The notes under the pieces: model-generated | Seen by the model: only the letters and a program-made list of their open reading frames with translations | The model's database searches: none | What the model was told of the DNA's origin: nothing | Assembly (NCBI GenBank): GCA_902489445.1 | Contig: CABTZX010000042.1 | Span: 1-12,488, forward strand | Length of the DNA stretch: 12,488 nt | DNA from: an uncultured Bacteroidales bacterium | GTDB lineage: Bacteria > Bacteroidota > Bacteroidia > Bacteroidales > Porphyromonadaceae | Direction: 5' to 3' | Part shown: one piece after another, positions 1 through 7,375 of the stretch | Position numbering within the stretch: the stretch's first letter is position 1 | Layout: each line of letters starts with the position of its first letter | Program-made: the position numbers and the translations under genes

Positions 1-72
1 AAGGTGAGGGTTAGCAGGGAAAGAGGCGGCATCGTCAAGCCGCGGCTCGCGATGGTCTTGCTCGCGGAAATG

Positions 73-453
73 TTAGTCTTTGCAGCAAATGGCCTCTATT
101 TCAACCAAGCCGTTCTTGGGAAGGGTCTTGATCGCTACGGCACTGCGCGCGGGATAATCGCTTGTAAAGTGCTTGCGATAAACTTCGTTCATAGCGGCAA
201 AGTCGTTCATATCTGCCAAAAAGCAGGTCGTTTTAACCACGTTTTCTAAGGAAAAACCGGCTTTTTCAAGCACAGCCTTCAGGTTGCGTATTACCTGTTC
301 AGTCTGCTCTGTTACGCCTCCTTCCACAAAGTTACCGGTCTTTGGGTCTAAACCGAGCTGACCGCTCGTGAAGAGGAAGTTACCGCAAGCAACGGCCTGA
401 CTGTAAGGTCCAATGGCTTGAGGTGCATTTTCTGTTGCAATAATCTTTTTCAT
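73..453 (-). CDS. ridA: RidA family reactive enamine/imine deaminase
   Basis: A 126-residue protein, the usual length for the RidA/YjgF/YER057c/UK114 family. Cytosolic RidA trimers hydrolyse reactive 2-aminoacrylate-type enamines/imines released by PLP enzymes such as threonine/serine dehydratase, giving a 2-ketoacid and ammonia. Visible family features are the N-terminal IGPYSQA segment with Tyr17, TSGQLG (29-34), the PARSAV segment with the substrate-carboxylate-binding Arg103, and VEIEAI with Glu120 near the C-terminus. These residues mark the canonical deaminating subfamily. I chose the ATG at 453; an in-frame TTG two codons upstream is possible but adds only Met-Ser. It begins 22 nt after the rlmB stop on the same strand, so it is probably the last visible cistron of the dnaN operon. 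No terminator is seen in the 72 bases left of it. Confidence 0.93.
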   Translation of the reverse strand: MKKIIATENAPQAIGPYSQAVACGNFLFTSGQLGLDPKTGNFVEGGVTEQTEQVIRNLKAVLEKAGFSLENVVKTTCFLADMNDFAAMNEVYRKHFTSDYPARSAVAIKTLPKNGLVEIEAICCKD

Positions 454-475
454 ACTCAATTATGTTTGCTGTTTT

Positions 476-1237
476 CTATTTGTTGTGGTTTGTAGATGCT
501 TGATTGCTTCGTTGTCGAGCGGCTTCAAAGAGCAAAATGCCCGCAGCAACGGATACGTTCAGCGAGGAGATGCGTCCAATCATCGGAATGGTAACGGTTA
601 AATCCGCGAACGACAAGGTGCGCTCGGCGATTCCGTGATGCTCGTTGCCCATAATGAGTGCGAGCGGACCGCTCAGAGGAGCTTCTGTACAGGAAAGCGA
701 TCCCTTTTCGCTTGCAGCGGCCAAACGGATACCGGACTCTTTGAGATAGGAAAGAGCCTTTGGCAGAGCGGCAACGCGCGCGACGGGAATGCGCAGCAAA
801 GCTCCGGCAGAGGCATTAACCGCATCCGCCGTAACAGAAACGTTGTTGTACTGCGTAATGATGATTCCGTGGCAACCGAAGCATTCGGCAGAACGCGCTA
901 TGGCACCGAAGTTTCGTACATCGGTAAGCTCATCCAAAACCATAAGTAACGGCTCTTTGCCCTGTTCAAAGAGCATAGGAACGAGCTGCTCCAGATGCGT
1001 GTATTCAATAGGAGAGGCAACGGCTACGCAACCCTGATGCGCTTTGCGCGTCAATCGATTAATCTTTTCGAGGGGAACTTCCTTAATTGGCACTTCGGCA
1101 TCGCGTGCCAACTGCCTAATGGTGCGTACTTCGTCTGACGAAAGCCCCTTTTTTAGATAAATCATATTGACGGGTGTAGCCGATTGAAGGGCTTCGGTTA
1201 GCGCATGTACACCGTATAAAAGTTGTTCTTTAATCAT
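476..1237 (-). CDS. rlmB: 23S rRNA (guanosine-2'-O)-methyltransferase RlmB (SpoU/TrmH family)
   Basis: A 253-residue SPOUT-class RNA methyltransferase. RlmB uses S-adenosylmethionine to 2'-O-methylate a guanosine in the peptidyl-transferase region of 23S rRNA (G2251 in E. coli). The N-terminal 75 or so residues (YGVHALTEAL..., ending KAHQGCVA) are the small substrate-binding domain. The catalytic trefoil-knot domain follows with motif 1 LDELTDVRNFGAIARS (101-116; Asn109, Arg115), motif 2 IMGNEHHGI (195-203) and motif 3 IPMIGRISSLNVSVAAG (217-233), the last highly typical of RlmB/TrmH. Motif 2 reads GNEHHG where many members have G-(S/A)-E-x-x-G, a mild variation. The ATG at 1237 overlaps the 3' end of recN by 8 nt, indicating coupled translation. 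Other TrmH-family specificities cannot be excluded from sequence alone, but motif 3 and length favour RlmB. Confidence 0.92.
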   Translation of the reverse strand: MIKEQLLYGVHALTEALQSATPVNMIYLKKGLSSDEVRTIRQLARDAEVPIKEVPLEKINRLTRKAHQGCVAVASPIEYTHLEQLVPMLFEQGKEPLLMVLDELTDVRNFGAIARSAECFGCHGIIITQYNNVSVTADAVNASAGALLRIPVARVAALPKALSYLKESGIRLAAASEKGSLSCTEAPLSGPLALIMGNEHHGIAERTLSFADLTVTIPMIGRISSLNVSVAAGILLFEAARQRSNQASTNHNK

Positions 1238-2894
1238 TGGGATGCTCCAAAAGTGCTTGGGCAGCTTGTAGTGCTACCGGAGTTATGTTTTGTCCGCTCA
1301 GCAGACGGGCTATTTCGCGGATACGCTCTTCGGGGGAAAGTACCGCTAAAATGGTTTGGGGCGTAGGTTCCTCTTCCTTGCGAATCATAAGCTGACCGGT
1401 GCTGCGAGCTGCTATTTGAGGCAAATGGGTTATGGCAATCACTTGCATCAATTTACCCATGCGCGCCAGCATTTGTCCCATACGATCGGCAGTGCGGCCT
1501 GAAACGCCTGTATCAATTTCATCAAAAAGAATAGTGGGAAGGGACTCGTGTTCCGCCAAAAGGGCTTTGAGCGCGAGCATTAGTCGGGATATTTCGCCAC
1601 CTGAGGCAATTTCGCCCACGGGTCGGGGTTCAATCGTTCGGTTCGCGGAGAAAAGTAGGGTTACGTTGTCCATTCCGTCCGGTGCCGGCTGCTCGGTTTG
1701 CGCTATTTCAATGCGGACAACCGCATGGGGCATCTCAAGGGAGTGGAGCATTTGCGTAAGCGAGTTTGCCATTTCCGCTGCAACCTTTGTTCTTGCATCG
1801 TGAAGGGTTTGGGCTTCAGTAAGCATACGGGTATGCGCTTCGGTTAAGGCTTTGTCCGCTTCTTTGAGCTCAAAGTCGCCCGATTCGTATAGAGAAATGC
1901 GCGATTCCAGATCGTTCCTGAGGGCAATGAGTTCATCGGTATCCCGAGCGTGGTACTTGCTGATGAGCCGGTTAAGCAAATCGAAGCGTTCGCTCACCGC
2001 TTCCAAGCGCTGAGGATCGGCATCCGCATTGTCCGCCAGACGTAATAAATCGGCGGTAATATCGGATAGTTCAATGCGGGTTTGGGCAATGCGCTCGGCA
2101 TAAGGAGCTGCGGCGGCAGAGAATCGGCTTATATCCGTAAGAATTTGTTGTGCTTCGGCAAGAAAGGAGAGTACGTTGCTGTCGTTTTCCTGCATAAGTC
2201 CACCGGCATCCATTAATCCCTTTTTGATGTCGGCGGCATGCTCAAGCACATCCAATTCTTCCCGAAGAGTAACTTCTTCGCCTGAAGAGATATGCGCTCC
2301 GTCCAATTCCTTAAAACGATAGGAATCGTAATCGTAGCTATCGGCAGCTTCTTTGAGCCGGGCAGCCACCTCATCGCGATGCCGCTTTGCGGTGCAAAAC
2401 TCGTTATAAGCCTTTTGATAGGCGAGAAGCGGTTTATCCGATGGAAGCAGCCGATCGACCGCCGTTAGCTGAAAGTTACTATCCGAAAGGAGCAGGTTGC
2501 GATGCTGCGAATGAATGTCAATAAGCAGGGAGGCAACTTGGGATAAATTGGCGAGCGAAGCGGGCGTATCGTTGATAAAGGCACGACTACGACCGGTGGC
2601 GGCTATTTCCCTTCGGAGAATGCATTCCGAGTTATCCACGGGAAAATCCAAATATTCGAGCAATTGGGGCAGTTCTGAAGGCAGGTCAGTGAAGGAGGCT
2701 TCTATAATGCTTCGGTTGGCACCTTGGCGAATGAGTGTACTTTCTCCCCGTTTGCCTAATAACATCGACAATGCACCCACGAATATGCTTTTTCCGGCGC
2801 CTGTTTCACCGGTAATGGTAGTGAATCCGGGGGCAAAAGTTACTTCTAACTGCTCAATGAGGATAAAGTCCTTTATGGTGAGACGGGAAAGCAT
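1230..2894 (-). CDS. recN: DNA repair protein RecN
   Basis: A 554-residue SMC-like ATPase acting early in recombinational repair of double-strand breaks. The N-terminal ABC half has the start MLSRLTIKDFILIEQLEV and Walker A GETGAGKS (29-36). The Q-loop/helical region contains IDIHSQHRNLLL (125-136), typical of RecN. Residues about 155-380 form the helical, coiled-coil-prone arm. The C-terminal half carries the ABC signature EIASGGEISRLMLALK (428-443), Walker B PTILFDEIDTG (453-463; Asp458, Glu459), and the switch segment ITHLPQIAA (488-496). All ATP-binding residues are intact and the length is normal (about 550). It starts 17 nt after porD and overlaps rlmB by 8 nt. RecN is SOS-controlled in some bacteria; here no separate promoter is evident and it seems to be read with dnaN. 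Confidence 0.96.
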   Translation of the reverse strand: MLSRLTIKDFILIEQLEVTFAPGFTTITGETGAGKSIFVGALSMLLGKRGESTLIRQGANRSIIEASFTDLPSELPQLLEYLDFPVDNSECILRREIAATGRSRAFINDTPASLANLSQVASLLIDIHSQHRNLLLSDSNFQLTAVDRLLPSDKPLLAYQKAYNEFCTAKRHRDEVAARLKEAADSYDYDSYRFKELDGAHISSGEEVTLREELDVLEHAADIKKGLMDAGGLMQENDSNVLSFLAEAQQILTDISRFSAAAAPYAERIAQTRIELSDITADLLRLADNADADPQRLEAVSERFDLLNRLISKYHARDTDELIALRNDLESRISLYESGDFELKEADKALTEAHTRMLTEAQTLHDARTKVAAEMANSLTQMLHSLEMPHAVVRIEIAQTEQPAPDGMDNVTLLFSANRTIEPRPVGEIASGGEISRLMLALKALLAEHESLPTILFDEIDTGVSGRTADRMGQMLARMGKLMQVIAITHLPQIAARSTGQLMIRKEEEPTPQTILAVLSPEERIREIARLLSGQNITPVALQAAQALLEHPND

Positions 2895-2911
2895 GTCTTT
2901 ACTATAGAAAA

Positions 2912-3820
2912 TCAGCGCTTCAGTGCGGAGAGTGTATTGCCTTCAGTGGGGTAGAGTTTGTTCAGAATCTTGTAGGCATTTTCCTTTTCGCTGCTTGTAG
3001 CTTTCTCAGCAACAGAGACCAATTCGGCCAATTTGCTTTGGGAGAAAACCATTAGTAGGGGAGAGGCATTGCGTTCCTGCCAAACTTGCTCTAACATCTT
3101 GAGCGATTCGAGCATAGTAGTTCTGCCACGTTGTACATTAGCGACCAGTTCGTCCAACCCTTTGCGATGATAGAGATACCAATACTTACGGAATGGTTCC
3201 TGAGCGGGATCGTTAAGCGCTTCGGCCATAGCATAGCGGCTGTGGGTGCCGTCAAACGCATTCCAGCCCTTTGTATCGGGGATTTGGGCGGCGGTATTAA
3301 CCAATTGCCTCAGTTGATTGCAAGCAAAGGAACCGCCTAAGGGCGAAAAACTATCCATATCCAGAGCCAAAACGACGTAAAGCCAGTACACAACCGTTGC
3401 CGTGAGATTATTATCCAATGCATTCGGGTTATAGACAAGTTGGTCGTATGGCTGGTAGGTGAAGGAAAGATCTACATCGCGAAAAGTAAGAAGCGTAGTA
3501 GTATAGGAGGCATTATAAACGGGACGCTGCGCAGTGATGAAGAGTTCGCCCTTATATTTGCCCGATTCCTCCATTGAGGTTAGGTTGATTGCAATTTGGC
3601 ATTTAATGCGCTCCATAGGCGAAAAGGATAGTGCCGTAAAGGTATTATCGTTAATTAGCGAGGTTAATTTGCGCTCTAACTCCTCAAATACGGATTTATC
3701 GGTACCTTGTAATTGCTCCGTATTAACCTTGACATTTGCATTGAACTCCTGAGCCGATAGAGGAATTTGTGTAAAGAGAAGGAATCCTAAAAGGACATAT
3801 AGAATAGATCTAACCTTCAT
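2912..3820 (-). CDS. porD: Exported DUF4835 protein, type IX secretion-associated PorD
   Basis: A 302-residue protein with a clear Sec signal peptide: Lys2/Arg4, hydrophobic core ILYVLLGFLLF (6-16), and probable signal peptidase I cleavage after Ala23 (LSA|QEF). The mature protein begins EFNANVKVNTEQLQGTDKSVFEEL in spirit (residues 25 onward) and keeps family hallmarks: DTFTA-like NTFTALSF, RPVYNASYTT, and DLSFTYQPYDQLVYN. I recognise this as the DUF4835 family, annotated in current databases as type IX secretion protein PorD; its biochemical role is not established to my knowledge. It probably acts in the periplasm or at the outer membrane. Its ATG overlaps the coaBC stop by 4 nt (ATGA) and recN follows after 17 nt. 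The same coaBC/porD/recN neighbourhood recurs in Bacteroidota, which supports the call. No lipobox cysteine is seen, so it is not a lipoprotein. Confidence 0.82.
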   Translation of the reverse strand: MKVRSILYVLLGFLLFTQIPLSAQEFNANVKVNTEQLQGTDKSVFEELERKLTSLINDNTFTALSFSPMERIKCQIAINLTSMEESGKYKGELFITAQRPVYNASYTTTLLTFRDVDLSFTYQPYDQLVYNPNALDNNLTATVVYWLYVVLALDMDSFSPLGGSFACNQLRQLVNTAAQIPDTKGWNAFDGTHSRYAMAEALNDPAQEPFRKYWYLYHRKGLDELVANVQRGRTTMLESLKMLEQVWQERNASPLLMVFSQSKLAELVSVAEKATSSEKENAYKILNKLYPTEGNTLSALKR

Positions 3821-5028
3821 ATCCCCATTCGCTCTGCAATATAATCCACGATATATCGAGCCACCTCGTGCTTATCCGCCAACGGATATACATCAGGCTC
3901 TCCCTTATCCGAGATAATGCGTATGCGGTTGGTATCCACTCCAAAGCCGCTTCCCTGCTCGCTGAGCGAATTAAGTACGATAAAATCGAGATTTTTCCGT
4001 TCCATCTTGTGCCGAGCCTCCTCGATGTTTACCTCTGTTTCCAAAGCAAATCCGCCCACAATCTGGTGGGAATCCTTGTGAGCGCCAAGCGTAGCAGCGA
4101 TATCGGGGTTGGCTTCCAGTTCAATAACAAATGGCGCGGTTAAATGTTCACGCTTTATTTTCTCGGTTGAAGGATCCTTGGGTCTGAAATCAGCTACTGC
4201 AGCAGCAAAGAGAGCGATATCGGTATTTGCAAAGGATTTTTGTGCTTGTTCAAGCATTTGTAGCGCAGAAGTTACTCGTACACAATGCACGCCTTGCGGA
4301 ATAGATTGCGCTGAAGGACCTAAAACGAGCGTTACTTCAGCTCCTTCACGTTGAAGCACTTCCGCCAAAGCTATTCCCATCTTTCCGGAGGAATAATTAC
4401 CAATAAAGCGCACAGCGTCAATGGATTCGTAGGTCGGTCCTGCCGTAATTAGCGCTTTTTTGCCCTTAAGCCGTTGACCATGTGCAAAAAAAGCGTCCAA
4501 TTGTTCAACTATCTGCTCCGGTTCTTCCATTCTGCCTTTTCCCTCCAAGCCACTAGCCAAAAAGCCACTTGCCGGCTCTATTACGGTCACTCCACGCTTA
4601 GTAAGTATAGCTAAGTTATCTTGGGTGGCAGGATGTCGATACATATCCAAATCCATTGCCGGAGCCACGAATACGGGTGCTTTCATGGATAGATAGGTGG
4701 TCAGCAACATATTGTCCGCCACTCCGGTTGCCATTTTGGCGATAGTAGCCGCAGTTGCCGGAGCAATAAGTAAAGCATCAGCCCAAAGTCCGAGATCAAC
4801 GTGACTATGCCACGAACCATCGCGCCGATCGAAGAATTCCGAAACGACCGGTTTTTTCGTAAGCGTGGATAGAGTGAGCGGCGTGATAAATTCCTTCGCA
4901 TAGGGAGTCATAACCACCTGTACCTCAGCACCACACTTAATTAATGTTCGTGCCAAATATGCCGCTTTGTAGGCGGCGATACTGCCGGTTATGCCCAGTA
5001 CGATGTGTTTGCCCGGCAAGCTATTCAT
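3817..5028 (-). CDS. coaBC: Bifunctional phosphopantothenoylcysteine decarboxylase / phosphopantothenate-cysteine ligase
   Basis: A 403-residue fusion enzyme for two consecutive steps of coenzyme A synthesis. CoaB joins 4'-phosphopantothenate and cysteine; CoaC, an FMN enzyme, decarboxylates the product to 4'-phosphopantetheine. The CoaC domain (about 1-185) has the FMN-binding start GITGSIAAYK (12-21), catalytic His76 in SHVDLG, APATAATIAKMATGVADN (89-106), PAMDLDMY (123-130) and LASGLEGKGRM (156-166). The CoaB domain (about 187-403) has ITAGPTYESIDAVRFI (194-209), NYSSGKMG (211-218), the KIKRE lysine segment, NPDI, VGGFALETE and the LNSLSEQGSGFGVDTN region. Two CoaC active-site positions differ from E. 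coli: Asp126 where E. coli has Asn125, and Ser159 where it has Cys158. I believe this is common in Bacteroidota, but cannot check. It starts 13 nt after the exonuclease and overlaps porD by 4 nt. Confidence 0.96.
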   Translation of the reverse strand: MNSLPGKHIVLGITGSIAAYKAAYLARTLIKCGAEVQVVMTPYAKEFITPLTLSTLTKKPVVSEFFDRRDGSWHSHVDLGLWADALLIAPATAATIAKMATGVADNMLLTTYLSMKAPVFVAPAMDLDMYRHPATQDNLAILTKRGVTVIEPASGFLASGLEGKGRMEEPEQIVEQLDAFFAHGQRLKGKKALITAGPTYESIDAVRFIGNYSSGKMGIALAEVLQREGAEVTLVLGPSAQSIPQGVHCVRVTSALQMLEQAQKSFANTDIALFAAAVADFRPKDPSTEKIKREHLTAPFVIELEANPDIAATLGAHKDSHQIVGGFALETEVNIEEARHKMERKNLDFIVLNSLSEQGSGFGVDTNRIRIISDKGEPDVYPLADKHEVARYIVDYIAERMGI

Positions 5029-5041
5029 AAGCGGCTGTCAA

Positions 5042-5830
5042 TCAATTGATTTTATTGTTTGAAAGCTTGCTGTATTCCAAGCGTAATCGGGTGAAATGCT
5101 GCTTTGTATTTTCGGGAAAATCATTATCCATAATCCACCCGTAGTATCCCGGATCGCGCTTCAGAACTTGCTCAACGGTTTGTCCTTTGTATTTGCCAAA
5201 GTTGATGGTTGGTTCATCCTTGTCGTTGAGGATAATACGCCCCGATAGATCCACATTTCTATTTTGACGCGAAAAGTCGGCTAAAAACGACACATCGTTC
5301 TGCAAATCGTTCGGGTAACGATCCAACTGTCCTAACAGAACTTCGTAAGTGGCGCGTGTGTCTGCCTCGGCAGTATGTGCTTCGGTCAGATCTTTATCGC
5401 AGTAAAAGCGATAGGCGGCGGTCAGATTGCGTCGTTCCATCTTGTGAAAAATGGTCTGTACGTCAATCATTTTCATTTTAGAAAAGTCAATATCCACTCC
5501 GGCGTGGAAGAATTCTTCCGCCAACATAGGTAGGTCGAAGTTGGTTGAATTGTACCCACCCAGATCGCATCCATGTAGCTTTTCCGCCAAACTCTTTGCA
5601 ATCTGTCGGAAAGTAGGGCAGTCCGCTACATCTTCGTCCGTTATTCCGTGTACGGCAGTCGATTCTTCGGGAATATGCATTTCCGGGTTAATCCTTCGCG
5701 TGGTAGTTTCCTCCAATCCGTCGGGATAAACCTTTAGTACAGATATTTCGACGATGCGATCCTTTACTATATTCAGTCCGGTTGTTTCCAAATCGAAGAA
5801 AACAATCGGCCTCGTGAGGTTGAGCTTCAT
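5042..5830 (-). CDS. DnaQ-like DEDDh 3'-5' exonuclease with ExoX-like C-terminal domain
   Basis: A 262-residue exonuclease of the DNA polymerase III epsilon (DnaQ/RNase T) superfamily. All five catalytic residues are visible: Asp13 and Glu15 in FFDLETTGL (ExoI), Asp99 in GYNSTNFDLPML (ExoII), and His152 and Asp157 in AHTAEADTRAT (ExoIII, the DEDDh arrangement). After the nuclease fold (about 1-175) comes a linker and then a small domain, INFGKYKGQTVEQVL with DPGYYGWIMDNDF (209-238), which matches the ExoX-like C-terminal domain also seen in short DUF3820 proteins. It lies only 2 nt after dnaN, so it is translated with the clamp and could supply proofreading or repair trimming; which of these is inference. 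It lacks a polymerase module. Calling it dnaQ would overstate the case because ExoX-type repair nucleases share the same motifs. Confidence 0.93.
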   Translation of the reverse strand: MKLNLTRPIVFFDLETTGLNIVKDRIVEISVLKVYPDGLEETTTRRINPEMHIPEESTAVHGITDEDVADCPTFRQIAKSLAEKLHGCDLGGYNSTNFDLPMLAEEFFHAGVDIDFSKMKMIDVQTIFHKMERRNLTAAYRFYCDKDLTEAHTAEADTRATYEVLLGQLDRYPNDLQNDVSFLADFSRQNRNVDLSGRIILNDKDEPTINFGKYKGQTVEQVLKRDPGYYGWIMDNDFPENTKQHFTRLRLEYSKLSNNKIN

Positions 5831-5832
5831 TA

Positions 5833-7068
5833 CTAACTGTTGGGGTTATTGATAGCCGAAATAATATTGATTAGGGACGTTCCTTCGGGCATATTACCGG
5901 GAACAACCATAAAGGAACGTGTTATATCTTTTATCTGTATGAGTACGGTATCCGACTCAATATTGCCCAAAAGCTTTTGGAAGCGCATGTTGTTCAGTTC
6001 GAAGGGCATACTGAAGTTTTTGGGATTGTTGACCAATATCTGCTCCTTAGCCTGTCGGTTAGTTGCTTCAGCGCGTGCCAATATTTGAATCTTATCGTTA
6101 TTGGGGGTAAACACCACCCCACCTTCATCTTTCATAAACTTGTTCATACGGCGTACTTTACCCATCAATACAGCAGTATCTAGCTCAAGTTCGTATTCGA
6201 TATCCTGAGGAATAATGGTATGATATGCCGGGAATGATAATTCATTGAGCGTAGAGATGAGTTCAACGGTAGCTAAGTTGAGCTTAATACTCTTTTCGTA
6301 GCGCGTAATCATCACTTCCTCACCGAGATAACGTGGTAGGAAGCTCTTCAAATAGGATGCCGTTGCTTCCGGAAGGGTAAAGGATGTAGATTTGCTTTGG
6401 TCTGCGCCCGGGAGGAAACTTCCCTGAACCGTGTAAAGTGTCAGTACAAAGCCATTGGTAGCAACCATTTCCAAACGATCGGGGAAGAAGGCGAAATGGA
6501 CGCCGGCAAAACTAGCATGTGGCGCGTTACTATCTAAGCTGGCAGCGGTGTACTCTAATCCTTTGCTCAGCATAGCCACATCCAAGCTAAAGCTATCTAC
6601 CTTTTTATCTTCGGGCGTATCAATAGCGTTAAACTGATCGCTTACGGATACGGAGAAGCTAAATTCCCCTTCATCGAAAAGAATGGTCAGTTGCCCCTCT
6701 CCGCTGCCGGCTGTATCGCCTGCATCATAGCCGAATCCATTATCGGTATCTCCCTCTTCTTTTGCCGTTGCGCCACTTGCCCCGTTAAATTGGAAGGTGA
6801 GCGGTTGTTCAGGAAGATCTTTAACGTAATCCACTATGTCGGATGGATTCACGGAGAAGTAGCAATCCTCCATATCTCCCTCCGCTGAAATGGCAATGGA
6901 ATCAGTGATCTGAAAAACGCCACTTCCGCCGGTTACGTACAAAACGCTGTTCTTTATGCGGAACAGGAACTCAGTCATTATCGGGTTAGTATGTGTGGGC
7001 GGAATGGCTCTGGCGATGCTCTGAAGCATTGCTGAGAGCTCTCCGGAAGGTACTTTAAACGTAATCAT
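5833..7068 (-). CDS. dnaN: DNA polymerase III beta subunit (sliding clamp)
   Basis: A 411-residue beta clamp, the ring that tethers the replicative polymerase and repair enzymes to DNA. The three-domain pattern is recognisable: domain I (FKVPSGELSAMLQSIARAIPP, then VNPSDIVDYVKDLPEQPLTFQF), domain II (VAMLSKGLEYTAASLDSNAPHASFAGVHF, then MVATNGFVLTLY, 201-211), domain III (LNELSFPAYHTIIP, 274-287, then FELNNMRFQKLLGNI, 356-370), and the C-terminal VPGNMPEGTSL stretch. It is longer than the roughly 370-375 residues usual for the family. Most of the excess is an acidic, Gly-rich insertion at about residues 95-126. It also departs from common consensus at ATNGFVL (usually ATDGHRL) and at the C-terminus. 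It is the first gene of the minus-strand operon, directly downstream of a strong Bacteroidota-type promoter; the exonuclease follows after 2 nt. Chosen start is the ATG at 7068. Confidence 0.93.
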   Translation of the reverse strand: MITFKVPSGELSAMLQSIARAIPPTHTNPIMTEFLFRIKNSVLYVTGGSGVFQITDSIAISAEGDMEDCYFSVNPSDIVDYVKDLPEQPLTFQFNGASGATAKEEGDTDNGFGYDAGDTAGSGEGQLTILFDEGEFSFSVSVSDQFNAIDTPEDKKVDSFSLDVAMLSKGLEYTAASLDSNAPHASFAGVHFAFFPDRLEMVATNGFVLTLYTVQGSFLPGADQSKSTSFTLPEATASYLKSFLPRYLGEEVMITRYEKSIKLNLATVELISTLNELSFPAYHTIIPQDIEYELELDTAVLMGKVRRMNKFMKDEGGVVFTPNNDKIQILARAEATNRQAKEQILVNNPKNFSMPFELNNMRFQKLLGNIESDTVLIQIKDITRSFMVVPGNMPEGTSLINIISAINNPNS

Positions 7069-7100
7069 ACGAAGTCTGTCTTATCTCTTTTTCTTTGTTG

Positions 7101-7131
7101 CAAAAGTAGCGAAAAACTCCAACCTAAGAAA
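7101..7131 (-). promoter_or_regulatory. dnaN operon promoter, Bacteroidota sigma-ABfr type
   Basis: Read on the minus strand, TACTTTTG (plus-strand 7101-7108) matches the Bacteroidota -7 consensus TAnnTTTG exactly. A TTTC (plus-strand 7128-7131) sits 19 bp upstream, one base off the TTTG -33 element at the known spacing. The dnaN ATG is at 7068, so the leader would be short, about 30 nt. It is the only strong match of this kind I saw in front of the seven-gene minus-strand operon. Confidence 0.72.
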
Positions 7132-7137
7132 GCGATG

Positions 7138-7321
7138 CCCTCAGCCCGATAGTACAGGTCCGAATAGGAATGAATATCAAAAGTGCGTGAGGGCATATGT
7201 ACCCTCCATTGTATCCTTTGTTTGAAAGGTATATGCCTTTTATCGGAGAGGTATATAAGTTTCAACTGATATGTATATACCTTTCGTTTCAAAGGTATAT
7301 ACCTTTTTTCGGGCCTCAGGG
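7138..7321. repeat. Imperfect inverted repeat flanking the palindrome array
   Basis: CCCTCAGCCCGA (7138-7149) on the left and TCGGGCCTCAGGG (7309-7321) on the right are inverted copies; the reverse complement of the right arm is CCCTGAGGCCCGA, differing by one substitution and one extra base. The arms enclose the 22-bp array and define a segment of about 184 bp. This could be the termini of a small non-coding mobile element (MITE-like), but I see no unambiguous target-site duplication, and arms this short and GC-rich can occur by chance. Confidence 0.35.
7225..7306. repeat. Array of four 16-bp palindromic sites with 22-bp period
   Basis: Four related 16-mers begin at 7225, 7247, 7269 and 7291, exactly 22 bp apart, separated by unrelated 6-bp spacers (TATCGG, CAACTG, CGTTTC). 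They read AAAGGTATATGCCTTT, AGAGGTATATAAGTTT, ATATGTATATACCTTT and AAAGGTATATACCTTT. The last is a perfect palindrome; the first has one mismatched pair; the second keeps a good left half and the third a good right half. All share GTATAT. A degenerate fifth site with CCTTT at 7215-7219, one base out of phase, precedes them. The 22-bp step is close to two DNA helical turns, so a protein could bind all sites on one face. Alternatives are a cluster of operators for the divergent promoters, or a minisatellite of a MITE-like element as described in Porphyromonas gingivalis. Confidence 0.85.
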
Positions 7322-7375
7322 AGGCACTGAGGGAGAGCAGGATAGCTCCTTTAGGGTTGGTAGCAGAAGCAATTA

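Noticed and set aside
1..72. Possible start of another minus-strand gene (ATG at 32)
   Set aside because: The minus strand is open to the window edge, but about ten codons give nothing to recognise.
7065..7292. 75-codon minus-strand reading frame upstream of dnaN
   Set aside because: It crosses the dnaN promoter and the 22-bp array; its N-terminal residues are just the translated repeat, and it has no family resemblance.
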